Below, one piece after another: positions 12,935 to 24,381 of a DNA stretch of 64,000 nt. The DNA is from Prinsepia uniflora (Eukaryota; Streptophyta; Magnoliopsida; Rosales; Rosaceae). The notes under the pieces were generated by a model. That model had not been told where the DNA came from, made no database searches, and was given only the letters and a program-made list of their open reading frames with translations. Location: NCBI GenBank assembly GCA_032719365.1, contig CM064867.1, positions 58,716,601 to 58,780,600 on the forward strand. The letters run 5' to 3'. The position numbers were made by a program, and so were the translations under genes. Position 1 is the stretch's first letter. Each line of letters begins with the position of its first letter.

Positions 12935-15661
12935 TAATTTCGTCCTCGAAATTTCCAATTACCCTTATTCCACATCCACCTCGTGGAAAACATTTCGACC
13001 TCGCAACACGTGTACACCCGTACACCAACTAACTCATCTGTACTCAGACGTCTCATTACTGTCTCACGTCGTACCAACCGCACTCGACCACCGCGAGTGA
13101 AATTGATCACCTGATCCGTATGAATATCGCTTGTCAATTTCACCATTTAGCTGACTCCTTTAGCATGTCGGTTTCTTTTAATCATTAATATAATTGACGT
13201 CTGCGCCCCCCCCCCCCCCCTGGGAGTCACCAATCCCACTTGTCAGTCCATGCTGACACTACCAGTCAAACTGTCGCCACTAAGCTTTACCACCCTAGTA
13301 AAGCTCCAACCATCGGCCAATCGGTATCATCACCTCGTGCTACAACACACTAAATGTAGCGTAGGATCAACCACCTGACCTCATCTCGCAGGGTAAGCCC
13401 AATCCTGCAACACATATCAATTTCAAAGTCCATAACTGCCAACTCCCTCAGCGAACCATGACGCTGGAAATATCTCGGCGTGATAACATCACGCAAGGCT
13501 ACTCGTAGTTACACAACCACCAACTCACTCATCTTGAGCATACGTATACCATCATCTTGCTCAATCAAGTGGTGTAACTGAAAAACATTGAATACTAGCC
13601 AAGAATTAATCACACATCTCCACACTAGGGTTTCACTAGCCATCCGTGGCTAAGAGTACCTGCTCCAAGATCACTGAACCCAACAAAATTTCCCTGCCCC
13701 GAGCATAGTACTCAATGCCCAGTTCACGCTCACAACCAAATCCAATGGTGTCGGAACTAAGTCGATTACCAACACGTTCAACTAACACCACTGGTACCTC
13801 CCATGTACCGTCACTAGGTACCACTCGGCCTGTCCAGTAACAATTCTCGTAGATCGTACAGGGTACGTACATCCATCCTCCAACAAGTCTACTACAAGGT
13901 TCACAATCAATCACAATTTGATACTGGGGAGGATCTGAGTCACAAGGTCACCCGACCAGCAACACAACATCTACTCCCAAACACGTCATCCAAAAGGTAC
14001 CAATCCAAGCACGCTCACCACGGCGTATACAGTCATGCCAAAAGCGCATCTAACCTCACTCACATCTACTGAGGCGTGCCAACTCTGAACCTATTGGATA
14101 CTCGCTCAACTATCACCACGTCACATTCGATTGACTTCGAAAGGAAGCCAATCCCATCATTCACGAGTCAAATCCTCGAGTCAATTATAAACATTCCAAC
14201 TCGCTCGAGTACGGATTAACTTCGAAAAGAAGTTTGGTCCAACTATTCCCAAATCCAAATATTTATGACAGAGCGATAAGCTCTTCATCTACCCTGATCA
14301 AAACGATCACAATTCAAACCCATTACCACGTCACCCGACGGGTACCATTACGATCCCAGATCGTCACCATGTCCAATGTCCACAACATCACAATCCATAT
14401 CCACTTCGGATCCACCCAGAATCCAATCGTAGGGTCCTATGCCCTCTTGCATCCTTTGTCAACCATACAACACTCCGCAACTATTTCCACAATTAATCAT
14501 TCATTCATAATGAAACACATCAACATCGTGGGTCTCCTCCAATTACCTCATATCGATCCTTGTCATTCCATCTACGAAAATTCACGGATAATCCAAATAT
14601 ATGACATCACCACCCATCCTATGCGAGTGCAAACACAACTCACTGCACCCACCATACCAAGTAATCCAGCATCGTCTGCCACCAAGCAGAAAATGAGAAA
14701 TCTCATGCACCTAACTTCGAGGTACGCAACTTCTCCTGATGACCCCAAACACACATGGGCCCACCAACCACTACACGTTCAACGTACTGGTAACCACAAT
14801 CAACGTCTGCCAGGGCAGAGAATAAGAAGTCAACCCTAATGACTTCAGAATACCTATTACCAATGGGGGAACGAGCACTCCTCTCGTCCCACAATCACAA
14901 CTCTCCTTAAAACTAAGATTCCAAGCATGTCAGGAACATACACGCTCCCAATGAGATGTCAAGTCCAACCAATGAACTTCCTACATCCGCAGCTCGCTCG
15001 GACAACCACGTGTCCGCAATCAATCCAATACTCAGACCTCATGTCCGATAATAACTATTTATGCACATACACCGATTCCGACTGGGAATTACTCAACTCT
15101 TGTCACCTCATCACTGTTGGGACTTATCCCAATACCTCACAATCTCCGGCTGATCCTATCCAGTCCATGACGCAACCACTACTGAACCTCAAATACCGAA
15201 CATATGTCCATCATGATAGAGTCACATCCCAATTCGTGGCTCATCGTCATCACAATCACTGACACCAGCACCAGCGCTAGTACCAGCACCAACATACAAA
15301 CATCCACACTAGCACTCAGTGTGCAAAGTTGATAACCCTGGATCTCCGCTCATACCGAGCGAAGACCCCGACTCATTACCCATACACCACGACTATGGGT
15401 ACCACCATTCTGACAATCCACATTCGACTCCTCTCGAGTCTAGTCTCGCACCAAATCAACCATGTCATCACTGACATACCCAGTCCCCGAGCAATTTCCA
15501 ATGCTTAACCATATTCTATACGACCAATAGGGCCTAAGAGATAGTACAACTTGCCCAATTATGCGGCTTTCCAGCCACCGGTCTCATTCGTCCCTGCGAC
15601 CCACGCAATTCTATGGCTAACACATAGTAGTTCATAGTGTACACTACCCGGCATCTGACCC

Positions 15662-15766
15662 TCAATCCATGGTCAATCTCCCCCGAGATCTATCACGAGG
15701 TCCCATACACCCTCGTCTACACGTCTCACTACCAGGTCGCGCACGAGGCTTACGCTTCGGAGGCAT
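15662..15766 (-). pseudogene. Short gag-start-like ORF (34 codons)
   Basis: The frame opens with an ATG 28 bases inside the primer-binding site and begins MPPKRKPRARPG, followed by more Arg/Gly-rich sequence and a stop. The gag of the intact gypsy element also starts MPPRR, at a comparable distance from its primer site. I read this as a residual gag N-terminus in the LARD-like element. It has no recognisable domain, and the resemblance rests on a short basic stretch. Confidence 0.4.
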
Positions 15767-15794
15767 GATGTGGTAACAGAATCAGAAACCTAGT

Positions 15795-15806
15795 GCTCTG
15801 ATACCA
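15795..15806 (-). promoter_or_regulatory. tRNA-iMet primer-binding site of the LARD-like element
   Basis: GCTCTGATACCA on the plus strand is TGGTATCAGAGC in element sense, the standard plant PBS complementary to the 3' end of initiator tRNA-Met. It sits three bases inside the LTR that starts at 15810. Confidence 0.9.
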
Positions 15807-15809
15807 AAT

Positions 15810-15975
15810 TGACAGGACCGACCCTGAAAGGACATTGATAACCGTGCCCGGTCCTGCTCCCGTCTGGCAAGTCGATTGGGATTCCCAACTAACCCTCAAT
15901 GCTTGCCAAACCTGGGATAGCCACACGTGTACTTACTCATGCCTCCTCCTCTCGGTCAGCCTCGATCAATGCTTG
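15810..15975 (-). mobile_element. Truncated 5' LTR of the LARD-like element
   Basis: TGACAGGACCGACC and the next 150 bp match the LTR at 10818. The match ends near 15975 after CAGCCTCGATCAATG, where sequence resembling the LTR's own GGCAAGTCGA block follows. About 1.9 kb of this LTR is therefore missing, and the break may involve the internal repeat. Confidence 0.75.
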
Positions 15976-16042
15976 GCAAGTCGACTGGGCCCAAAGTGAA
16001 CAATATCTTGTTGGAGAAGGTCGGTTCGTGACTGGCTCACTC

Positions 16043-16554
16043 ATAGGGATTGACATATCGTCCCGAAATACCGAAACCATCTCTTCCCGTATCATATCAA
16101 GCCAAATAGTAAAATCGAATGGATGATCAGTAAGGTACCGTTACCGTATCGGTTTAAACCGATGCGTGATCGGTTTCGTTGTTAAGAAATACTGTCATGT
16201 ACCGAAATTGAACCGGTTTTAATTTTTTTAATTAATTAGAAATAAAATTAAATCCAAAAAAAAAAACCCCCCTAATAGTCTAATACCCTAACAGACTAAT
16301 AGGGGTTGGCATATCGTCCCGAAATACCGAAACCATCTCGTCCCGTATCATACCAAACCGAATAGTAAAATCGAATGGATGATCAGTAAAGTACTGATAC
16401 CGTATCGGTTCAAATCGATGCGTGATCAGTTTCGATATTAAGAAATACTGTCCCGTACCGAAATAGAACCGGTTTTAAATTTTTTAATTAATTAGAAATT
16501 AAATTAAATCCAAAAATAAAAAAACCCTAATAGTCTAATACCCTAATAGGCTAA
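16043..16554 (+). repeat. Tandem duplication, two units of about 256 bp
   Basis: The unit starting near 16043 (CATATCGTCCCGAAATACCG at 16054) is repeated 256 bp later (16310). Both contain AATCGAATGGATGATCAGTA and end in a run of CTAATAGTC-like sequence. The copies are very similar, so the duplication is fairly recent. It lies 0.65-1.15 kb upstream of the KARI start codon. Confidence 0.85.
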
Positions 16555-17104
16555 TAGCTAATGATGGATTTAATTGTATGTTAAATTAATTAATAGATTT
16601 AATTTGTATGTTAGGGTTTTTAGTTAATGAATTTAATTGTATGATAATTTTAGTTGATGAATTTAATTGTGTTAGGGTTATTTAGTTGATTTATTGAGAT
16701 TGATTGGTTGCCTTATAAATCTTCAATACATTTTGAGTAATATTTGTTATCCAACAAGAGACTCAATTTCTCAATTTTATCAAAAAGTTACTTTTAGACA
16801 TTCAATCAAGTAATTTAAAAATGAAATTATGAGTGGGTTCAAAATTGAAACTATATCGAATATAATTAATACAATAGAGTATGATATCAATTTTATATTT
16901 TAAAATATTATACCATATCTAATTAATTAAAATTATATAATACAATTTTGATATTAACTCCATAATAAACCGTACCAAATCATATGCAGGGCTACTCACT
17001 CGTAAGATTTGTATTCCCGTACATATTGACTCTCTTGGAAAGGACAAAAGCCGGACGCTTTAAGCATATGGCGCACGTTAGTACAACAGACACAAACACC
17101 AAGA
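16555..17104 (+). other. AT-rich KARI upstream region
   Basis: AT-rich sequence with several loose GATTTAATTGTATG repeats (16565-16680). No other gene is seen. The proximal promoter presumably lies in the last few hundred bases. Confidence 0.5.
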
Positions 17105-17110
17105 TATAAA
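17105..17110 (+). promoter_or_regulatory. TATA box of the KARI gene
   Basis: TATAAA lies 85 bp before the start codon. A transcription start about 30 bp downstream would give a 5' leader of roughly 55-60 bases with no ATG in it. Confidence 0.6.
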
Positions 17111-17194
17111 ATGGTAGAACACCCACCAACCCTCGCAAGCTAACTCCCTCGGCCTGGCTTTGCTGTGTCTGTGTGCTTCACACTTCAGTCATCA

Positions 17195-20100
17195 ATGGTG
17201 GCAGCTACTTCCTCCATCTCAACTTCAGGACTCTCTGCTCGTAATTCATCATTAGTAGCCAAAACCCATGTGGCTCCTTCAGGTCTAGGGTTTTCATCTG
17301 TGGTGTCGAAGTCTCTAAACCCTCTGAGAGCCAAAGCTGTTCGCGGTGGCATCAATGTCTCTGGCGGCGGTTCTACCCTCGGAGCTCGCATGGTGTCAGC
17401 GCCGGCTATTAAGTCCCCACTTTCTCTTGATTTCGACACCACTATCTTCAAGAAGGAGAAGATCAACCTCGCTGGTTATGACGAGGTCCCCACTCTACTT
17501 GAGCTCGTATTTTGGTTAATTTACTAATTGTATTGCTGGATTTTGCTTTGGGTTTTGAGAAATTCAGTTGCGAAAGAGAACTGAGATAATTTAAATATTA
17601 TCTGTAAAAACCATCGTCGGTGGAAAGGTAAGCAAACCCAATTAACTAAGCGGAGCGGAGAAGGAGGGGAAAGGGCTAAGCTTTGCTGCAACTATTTATA
17701 TGAATACATGCATATTTTTCTAATATCGATAATTACATGTGTTTAGCTGATAGTAATTGATTCCATCGAACTGCTTAATGATTTGTTTGGGTTTTCTGCT
17801 GACTGCAGTTTATAGTGAGAGGAGGGAGAAATCTGTTCCATTTGCTTCCCGATGCCTTCAAGGGAATCAAGCAGATTGGAGTTATCGGGTGGGGTTCTCA
17901 GGTGAATAAATTGCGCTAATTTCTTTTTGTCTTCTTGTTAACTGCTTTACTTATGGAGTCTGTACTACTAATCTCTCGGTGCTGATTGGATCTTAGATGA
18001 TATGTTTATGATGGGGTTGAGTTTGAAAGTGAACAAATTACACTTACTTCAAATCATGAGTGTTTGAAGAGATGCATGGCCTATGGGGGTCATTTTTTTT
18101 CTCCTGTAGCATTAGATTTCTTTTGGCATTCCAATATCGATAGATTTATTTGCTTTTGTACCTACGTATATTACTAACAGTAGAACCCTAATTTAGATCA
18201 GATGGTTGGAATAGTTTGTCGGGTGTATGGTAATGTTTGACTGACCTAGTTTAATTTGCATGTTTTGTGGGGACATGTTTCAGTTTAGTGTGCTGGAACC
18301 TAGATTTCTTCTTAGCATTGGACTATGCTCTAGTATAATATTTGAGGTTGATGTGACGGCTTTCAGATAATATGGATTTTGTATTGTTTTCCTGTTTTAG
18401 ACTCTCGATCACTATATTGTTTGGGTCGTTAATCTATCTTTATTTCCTCCAGGGACCTGCTCAGGCTCAAAATTTAAGAGATTCCCTAGCTGAAGCAAAG
18501 TCTGATATTGCGGTCAAGGTAATTTCTTTCCTGCTTAAGTTACAAATCTATAAAAATGTTGTTTAACTATATCCCCTGCTGTGATATTTACAGATTGGGC
18601 TCAGGAAGGGTTCCCGTTCTTTTTCTGAAGCTCGTGCAGCTGGTTTTAGTGAGGAAAATGGAACCCTGGGTGATATATGGGAAACAGTCTCAGGCAGTGA
18701 TCTCGTATTGCTACTAATTTCTGATTCCGCACAGGTCTGATGGTTGTACTTTTGAAAATTTCATTCCTGTTAACTTTGTCTGTAACTTGTAGTTGTGCAG
18801 CCGCTTTTGGTCTTAATTGCTATAATATTTCTGGATCAGCTAGTCCTTTTACTAACTTCTGCCGTCTCCATTGGTCCCTTCCCTGAAATGAAGTCTGACT
18901 GATGGTATTAACTAATAGGTTCTTAGGATTAAGGCTTAAGCAGTTGCACAATTATATATTTTTATTTACTTATGTCTTTTGTTTTCTGCGTATATATAAA
19001 CGTATCTTTGTTTTGAAAGGGTTGAATTTTTGGCTCATGTTGCAGGCTGATAATTATGAGAAAGTATTTTCACACATGAAACCAAATAGTATACTTGGTC
19101 TTTCCCATGGCTTCCTTCTTGGGCACTTGCAGTCGGTGGGACTTGACTTTCCCAAGAACATTAGTGTAATTTCTGTATGTCCGAAGGGGATGGGCCCATC
19201 TGTAAGGAGACTTTATGTCCAAGGAAAAGAGATAAATGGTGCTGGAATTAATTCCAGTTTTGCAGTCCACCAGGTCAGATCTCTCATTGTGAACAGTATT
19301 GCCTCCCTTATATAACCAATTTTCTAGATACTAAATGGGTTGAGTTTGTACAGGATGTTGATGGTAGAGCCACAGATGTGGCCCTGGGCTGGTCCGTTGC
19401 CCTCGGTTCTCCCTTCACATTTGCCACTACACTAAAGCAGGAATATAAAAGTGACATTTTTGGCGAATGAGGTACGTTTAGTACCAACACCGACAGTGTC
19501 TTCCTTCTTTTCTTATTCATTATGTTTGTAAGCCAGTAAACTTGATTACTACCATCTCTCTCATTCTCTGCTTTATAGGCATTCTACTTGGTGCTGTTCA
19601 TGGGATTGCGGAGTCCCTTTTTAGACGGTACACTGAAAATGGCATGAGTCAGGAGTTGGCTTATAAGAATACTGTTGAATGCGTAACTGGAATTGTGTCA
19701 AGGACCATCTCGACAAAGGTTATGTCGCTCTTGAATTTCATTCTTTGTACTTTCTGTGTGTCTGCCTGTACATGCGTGCTTGTATATGAATATGTGAAGT
19801 GAAGTTATTTTTATTATTCTCTTTTGCAACAGGGCATGCTGAATATATACAACGCTTTGTCTGATGATGCCAAAAAGGAATTTGAGACTGCATATAGCGC
19901 CTCATTTTATCCCTGCATGGACATCTTGTACGAATGCTATGAAGATGTAGCTAGTGGTAGTGAGATCCGTAGTGTTGTCTTGGCCGGGCGTCGCTTTTAC
20001 GTATGTTCTTGTATCTGTCTTTACTATTTAACATTTGTGATGAAAGCATGGCCTTTTCTTATAAATTTAATTTGATTGTTGCTATGAGTTTCTGGTCCTC

Positions 20101-20997
20101 ATAGTTCTTTGAATATCTTAATATGTTAATGTTAAGTTATAAGTAATAATTAAAATACTTTTGTTTACAGGAGAAGGAAGGCCTGCCTGCATTCCCAATG
20201 GGTAAAATTGATCAGACCCGTATGTGGAAAGTCGGTGAGCGTGTCCGATCAGCACGACAAGCTGGTGAGCTGGGCTCATTACACCCTTTTACTGCTGGTG
20301 TTTATGTGGCCTTAATGATGGCTCAGGTATAAGCCTAATCTTCTCTAATGGTTGAGAATTCATTTTACAGCTGGAGATAAACTACTTTCAGCAAGCAAAT
20401 GACTCTGGAAGTGCTTACTTGTTTAGAGGATTTTCTAGAGACTAAAGATGTATATTCTCTTACTAAATGAATAGTTAAGTAGAGTACTTTAATTGCTGTT
20501 TACGTTTTGTTTTTTTATTTTTATTTTTATTTTTAAAGAAGTAAACGCGGATGTTAGTAACAATGGATAATTTGCTCTGTATGTGGTTTGAACTTTTTTT
20601 TTCTTTGCCCGGCTTTATGGATTCCCAGATTGAAGTCTTGAGGAAGAAAGGGCATTCATATTCAGAGATCATTAACGAAAGTGTTATTGAGTCGGTGGAT
20701 TCTTTGAATCCTTTTATGCATGCTCGGGGAGTATCTTTCATGGTCGATAACTGTTCAACAACAGCTCGGTTGGGATCAAGGAAATGGGCTCCAAGATTTG
20801 ATTACATCCTCGCTCAGCAGGCTTTCGTTGCTGTGGACAATGCTGCACCCATCAACCAGGACCTCATCAGCAACTTCATGACTGATCCAGTACATGGAGC
20901 CATTAAAGTATGCGCTGAACTACGACCTACAGTAGATATTTCAGTGCCAGCGAATGCAGATTTTGTGCGACCAGAGTTGCGCCAGGCTAGCAATTAA
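17195..20997 (+). CDS. Ketol-acid reductoisomerase, plastid (10 exons, one in-frame stop)
   Basis: KARI (acetohydroxyacid isomeroreductase) converts acetolactate and acetohydroxybutyrate to dihydroxy acids with NADPH and Mg2+ in plastids (Val/Leu/Ile synthesis). Exons, all with GT...AG introns: 17195-17485, 17809-17901, 18453-18518, 18594-18734, 19046-19273, 19354-19471, 19579-19718, 19833-20000, 20171-20326, 20629-20997. The joined frame is 589 codons, close to the Arabidopsis length. The first ATG is 17195 and opens MVAATSS, a Ser-rich transit peptide. GVIGWGSQGPAQAQN spans exons 2-3 (dinucleotide fold). Exon 6 ends with the SDIFGE metal-ligand motif, and exon 10 carries the second acidic pair (EIINESVIES) of the C-terminal knotted domain. 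Codon 312 (19468-19470) is TGA where the family has Arg; everything else is intact. It may be a null allele, a very young pseudogene or a base-call error. Confidence 0.93.
19468..19470 (+). other. Premature TGA in KARI exon 6
   Basis: In frame, the exon reads ...GGC GAA TGA G|GTACGT. Plant KARI has Gly-Glu-Arg-Gly here, so the codon was CGA or AGA. CGA to TGA is a C-to-T change at a CpG. The stop lies one base before the exon end with four introns downstream, so the mRNA should be a strong nonsense-mediated decay target. There is no alternative GT nearby that would remove it. Confidence 0.85.
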
Positions 20998-21151
20998 GAA
21001 TTCGACGGTATAGCCTGACCTTCTGCCCTACAGAACTCCTTTGGCGCAATGTTTAAGGTATGCTGTAGTTTTACCAAGTTTATATTGTGTTTACATTATA
21101 ATCTGCACTCTTACCAGATTGCATTTTGTGTTTGACTCTGAATGTTGTAAT

Positions 21152-21157
21152 AATAAA
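21152..21157 (+). terminator. Polyadenylation signal of KARI
   Basis: AATAAA about 155 bp after the stop codon, followed by TTTG and T-rich sequence, a usual plant 3'-end context. Confidence 0.55.
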
Positions 21158-21252
21158 TTTGAGGTATTAGTAAGTAGTTATGTGAAAGTTTGCAATTTTT
21201 TTTTAAACTTTGCTTGTAAGTTCTGTTTGAACCACCAATAATTTATCATTAG

Positions 21253-21485
21253 GCTAAACAATATAGTCCCTGTACTTTACCCGTTACAAATTGTCCCTAA
21301 ACTTCAATATTAGAGTTTTCTGTTCATAAACATCTCACCCTTCTTTTAAGAGAACATTCAAAAAGTTGACGGAAGGACCATTGCTGTACATTTGAGTAAA
21401 ATTCAGGAACAACAGACTCTAATATTGATGTTTAGGGACGATTGATATTTTAAATAAAGTTTAGGTGCAATTGCAACCATTTAGC
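21253..21485. mobile_element. Fold-back MITE (233 bp)
   Basis: The two halves are long imperfect inverted repeats: GCTAAA...TTTAGC at the ends and TGTCCCTAAACTTCAATATT against AATATTGATGTTTAGGGACG inside. It has no coding capacity. The structure fits a miniature inverted-repeat transposable element inserted just past the KARI 3' end. I cannot assign a superfamily: the ends are decayed and the target duplication is not clear. Confidence 0.75.
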
Positions 21486-21519
21486 TTTGAACATTTCTTA
21501 ATTAATTTACAGAGTACGT

Positions 21520-22156
21520 TCATACATTATACAGAGTAGGCATTGATTTAATATTTGATGGTAGAATTATAACTGAGTCATTAGCAGTGGGATATGAGGC
21601 AGACATTGCAATGCCACAAAGTCCTGCTGCGTCAACATTTCTTTGCATTCTTATGTACCTTTCTTCATCCCATCTGCTCCCCTTGAATTCTTCACCAACC
21701 AATACTTGTCCCGTCGTTGCTCACCCCATAACATAAGGCCTAACACCATGATTAAGGCTGGTTCCACACGTACCTGTGAACACACCACTTGAATAGAACT
21801 GGAAATCGGAGCCACTTGCATCAATGGCAACAGAAATAAGCTGTTGAGCAGCCGCTGTAAGAAGGGCCTGTTCGCTGCTTGCAGGCACATCTTCATACCC
21901 ATTGATCTTCGCAGCAATTTTGGCTTCGTCCTTAGCGTTGCAAGTATCATCTGTACCGCTGTAGGGGTAATTACTAATCCCGTTGTTTTGTTTGATGAAC
22001 TGGACGGCATCATCCATCAATCCACCCTCACAGCCTTGGTCATGGCCACTGTTGTCACAATCAACTAGCTCTTGCTCAGACAAAGACACCAATTTACCAG
22101 TTGTGAGCTGAGTGATTCCCTCAGTGACTGCCAGTGCTGAGAAAGCCAACAACATC
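21520..22156 (-). pseudogene. Papain-like cysteine protease fragment (SAG12 type)
   Basis: Translation on the minus strand gives the second exon of a C1A cysteine protease: AFSALAVTEGI, the conserved LVSLSEQELVDCD and GCEGGLMDDA, then FTGTCGTSLNHGV with the catalytic His, YWLVKNS with the catalytic Asn, and a C-terminal GLCGIAMSASYPTA. It is broken. At the start TGT TGT TGG (catalytic Cys-Trp) is followed by CTTTC, one base short of Ala-Phe. Two more frame changes fall after LNHGV (about 21730) and after VKNSRG (about 21675). The usual Trp of NSWG is Arg. An acceptor-like ATACAG precedes 22156, at a conserved family intron, but no exon 1 (signal, prodomain) was found to the right. Confidence 0.85.
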
Positions 22157-24366
22157 CTGTATTTTCATCCAAATCGAGATTAGCTGGTTGGAATAAGCTT
22201 ACCAATAAACTCCAATGAATGATTGCTAGCTAATATCTTGAACTTAGTTGCCATCTACAACTCTACTCAATTTAGCTCGAAAGTTGCAAGATGGGCTCTC
22301 CCAACAGCCTCCCTAGATGAATTGCCATTTTAGAAAAAACAAAATTAACTCCCTAAGTGTACGGAGGAGGATTGGTTAGTGCCATGATTAGTGGTACTTT
22401 TCTTCAAATATTATGATATTATGTGGGATGTTTCGAGGCCCGAAGGAATGGAAATGTTGATATCCAATATATATAATGTAATTTTGCTTTTCGAATATTA
22501 CTGTTATCACACAAATATAGGGTTTTATGAGGATAAAGAATCATATAACTTAAAAATTCCAAATCACACAAATTAATATTCATAATTTTATAATACTATC
22601 TTTATCCTTTGTATCTTTTGATTTCAGTTTTATTATATTTAAAGATGTTGAAGAACAGAGAACATGATTTTATCTTCATCGTTATACTTAGACAACCAGT
22701 CATGGGATGAAAGGAAAATGGCAGAAACAAGCCGTGGATGTAATGACAATCACAGAAGAACTCGAATGAAACATCATATGTAAGGCTATGTTAAGTTCTA
22801 ATAATATTTTTTTCTACATATTCTTGGGTTCGATTCTTATAAATGGTGAAATTGATACTTATAAGGGGTAATTATGAATACGTTATATTTTAGAATCCAA
22901 ATTATAAGTTAATCTACTATATTAAATAGAGACAGTAAATAAGAAATAACTTTATTTTTATTATTGGTCAAAATACATCATTATTTTTAGTACGTTGTTT
23001 TTTTAAAGAATTATAAATGTGACATTACATATCATATTTATCTTGAGGGTACAAAATTCCATCATTCTAGGCTGTCATATCCCTTATTTTTTTTCCTTTA
23101 TGTACTTATCATAATTTGATTCTAGATTTAACAGATAAATTAAACAACATTGCATATTTAACTCCCCCTCATAAATAAGATACATATACATGAAAATTTT
23201 AACCGTATCATAATAGGTATATTATATTCAATATTTACCTCTCTCAAATAAAAAAAAATTATAGATAATTATTAATTTACGTACAAAAAATTAAAATATA
23301 CAAGTAATTATTAATTTACCTATAAACTAATAAACTAATAAAATAACAAAAAATAATAAGATAGATATCTTACTTGTAAGTCTCTAACTCTTCAAAAGTA
23401 TCAGATGACATCCCATAAAAAATATAAAATAAATCTTCAAATATGAAATTTTGTTAGAATTATCTTCAATTAAATAATTTTAAAAAATAAATATAAAATA
23501 ATAATATTTAAAATTTGAAAATTTGAAATTTCTTATCCATATCTAAAAAAGGTATAAACGGTATCAGAAAACTTAAAAAAAAAATAAAATCATAAAAAGA
23601 ATACAGTAAATTTTTTGATAATGCAGTAAATGGACTATTTTATATGTCAAGTAAACTAATTTATATGTTAGGCTTAAAAATTGGACGAATTTATAATAAT
23701 TGTGTACATTGTAATCTCCGTCTCTTGATATCATTCTATGAAAAAAAAAAACCTAAGATTAATTTGAAGCCTAGAATTACACTAGAGAAATCATAAAAAT
23801 TGTTGTATTGTAAAAGTAGAGGTAGGTGGTTTTTTTCCTTTTTCAATGGAATTCGACAAGAAGGAATCTTCTTTCTGATCCTATCCATTATGAAAAAAGA
23901 TTAAATTGTAAGAATTTGAGCATTACATTAATTGTGCAAAGTTTGATTCAGACTCAAATTGGGATAAGGAAGGTCTTAATAATAAAGGATTTCTAATTCT
24001 GTTTTGATTCGGATTGGCATTGAGCTTTACTAATCCTTATTGAAGACTAATTGGAAGTCTAAATGTTCTAATAGGAGAGTGCTTATACGGATTGTCTATA
24101 TAGTGAGACAACCTTTTCTTTCATAGGGTTCACTTAATCTCTTGAACTATTGCCTATTGATAGTCGTTAAGCATCGTGGTTCCTGACAATGAGAAGAAGG
24201 TTTGCTCCCATGTTTTACCTTGCCCGTGTAATGATCATGGATTCATCTTCTATTTCTACAGGTTTGTGTTTATGTGTGTGTTGCTTTGTTGTTTGATTGA
24301 TGTTCTAGTATTAACGTGGTTAAAACTCCTGGATTGTGATCTTGGTTGTGTTGTACAACATCTTAC
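22157..24366. other. AT-rich intergenic region, no gene seen
   Basis: Strongly AT-rich, with many A runs and no coding similarity. Its right end must contain the 5' LTR of the copia element, because a primer-binding site follows at 24370. I could not fix the LTR start without a second copy; a TGTGCAAAG near 23933 is one possibility. Confidence 0.5.
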
Positions 24367-24369
24367 ATG

Positions 24370-24381
24370 TGGTATCAGAGC
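24370..24381 (+). promoter_or_regulatory. tRNA-iMet primer-binding site of the copia element
   Basis: TGGTATCAGAGC, two bases after an LTR-like end ACATCTTACA (24367). It places the copia element on the plus strand. Confidence 0.85.

Larger units (their letters stand above)
12919..15809 (-). mobile_element. Internal domain without gag-pol (LARD-like)
   Basis: About 2.9 kb bounded by a polypurine tract on the left and a tRNA-Met primer site on the right. None of the six-frame translations shows zinc knuckle, protease, RT, RNase H or integrase motifs. It is moderately GC-rich and includes a 15-C run (13206-13220) and short ACCAGC repeats near 15260-15290. Replication signals with no coding capacity fit a large retrotransposon derivative that borrows proteins in trans; heavy decay of an autonomous element is the alternative. 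Confidence 0.65.

Noticed and set aside
14234..14839. 201-codon open frame in the LARD-like internal region
   Set aside because: It runs antisense to the element, has no recognisable motif and no good start context.
17165..17194. Upstream extension of the KARI frame
   Set aside because: The frame is open but the first codon there is GTG, and the first ATG is 17195, which matches the family N-terminus.
23933..24367. Exact 5' LTR of the copia element
   Set aside because: Only one LTR remains and no partner copy exists in the window, so the start could not be fixed from sequence alone.
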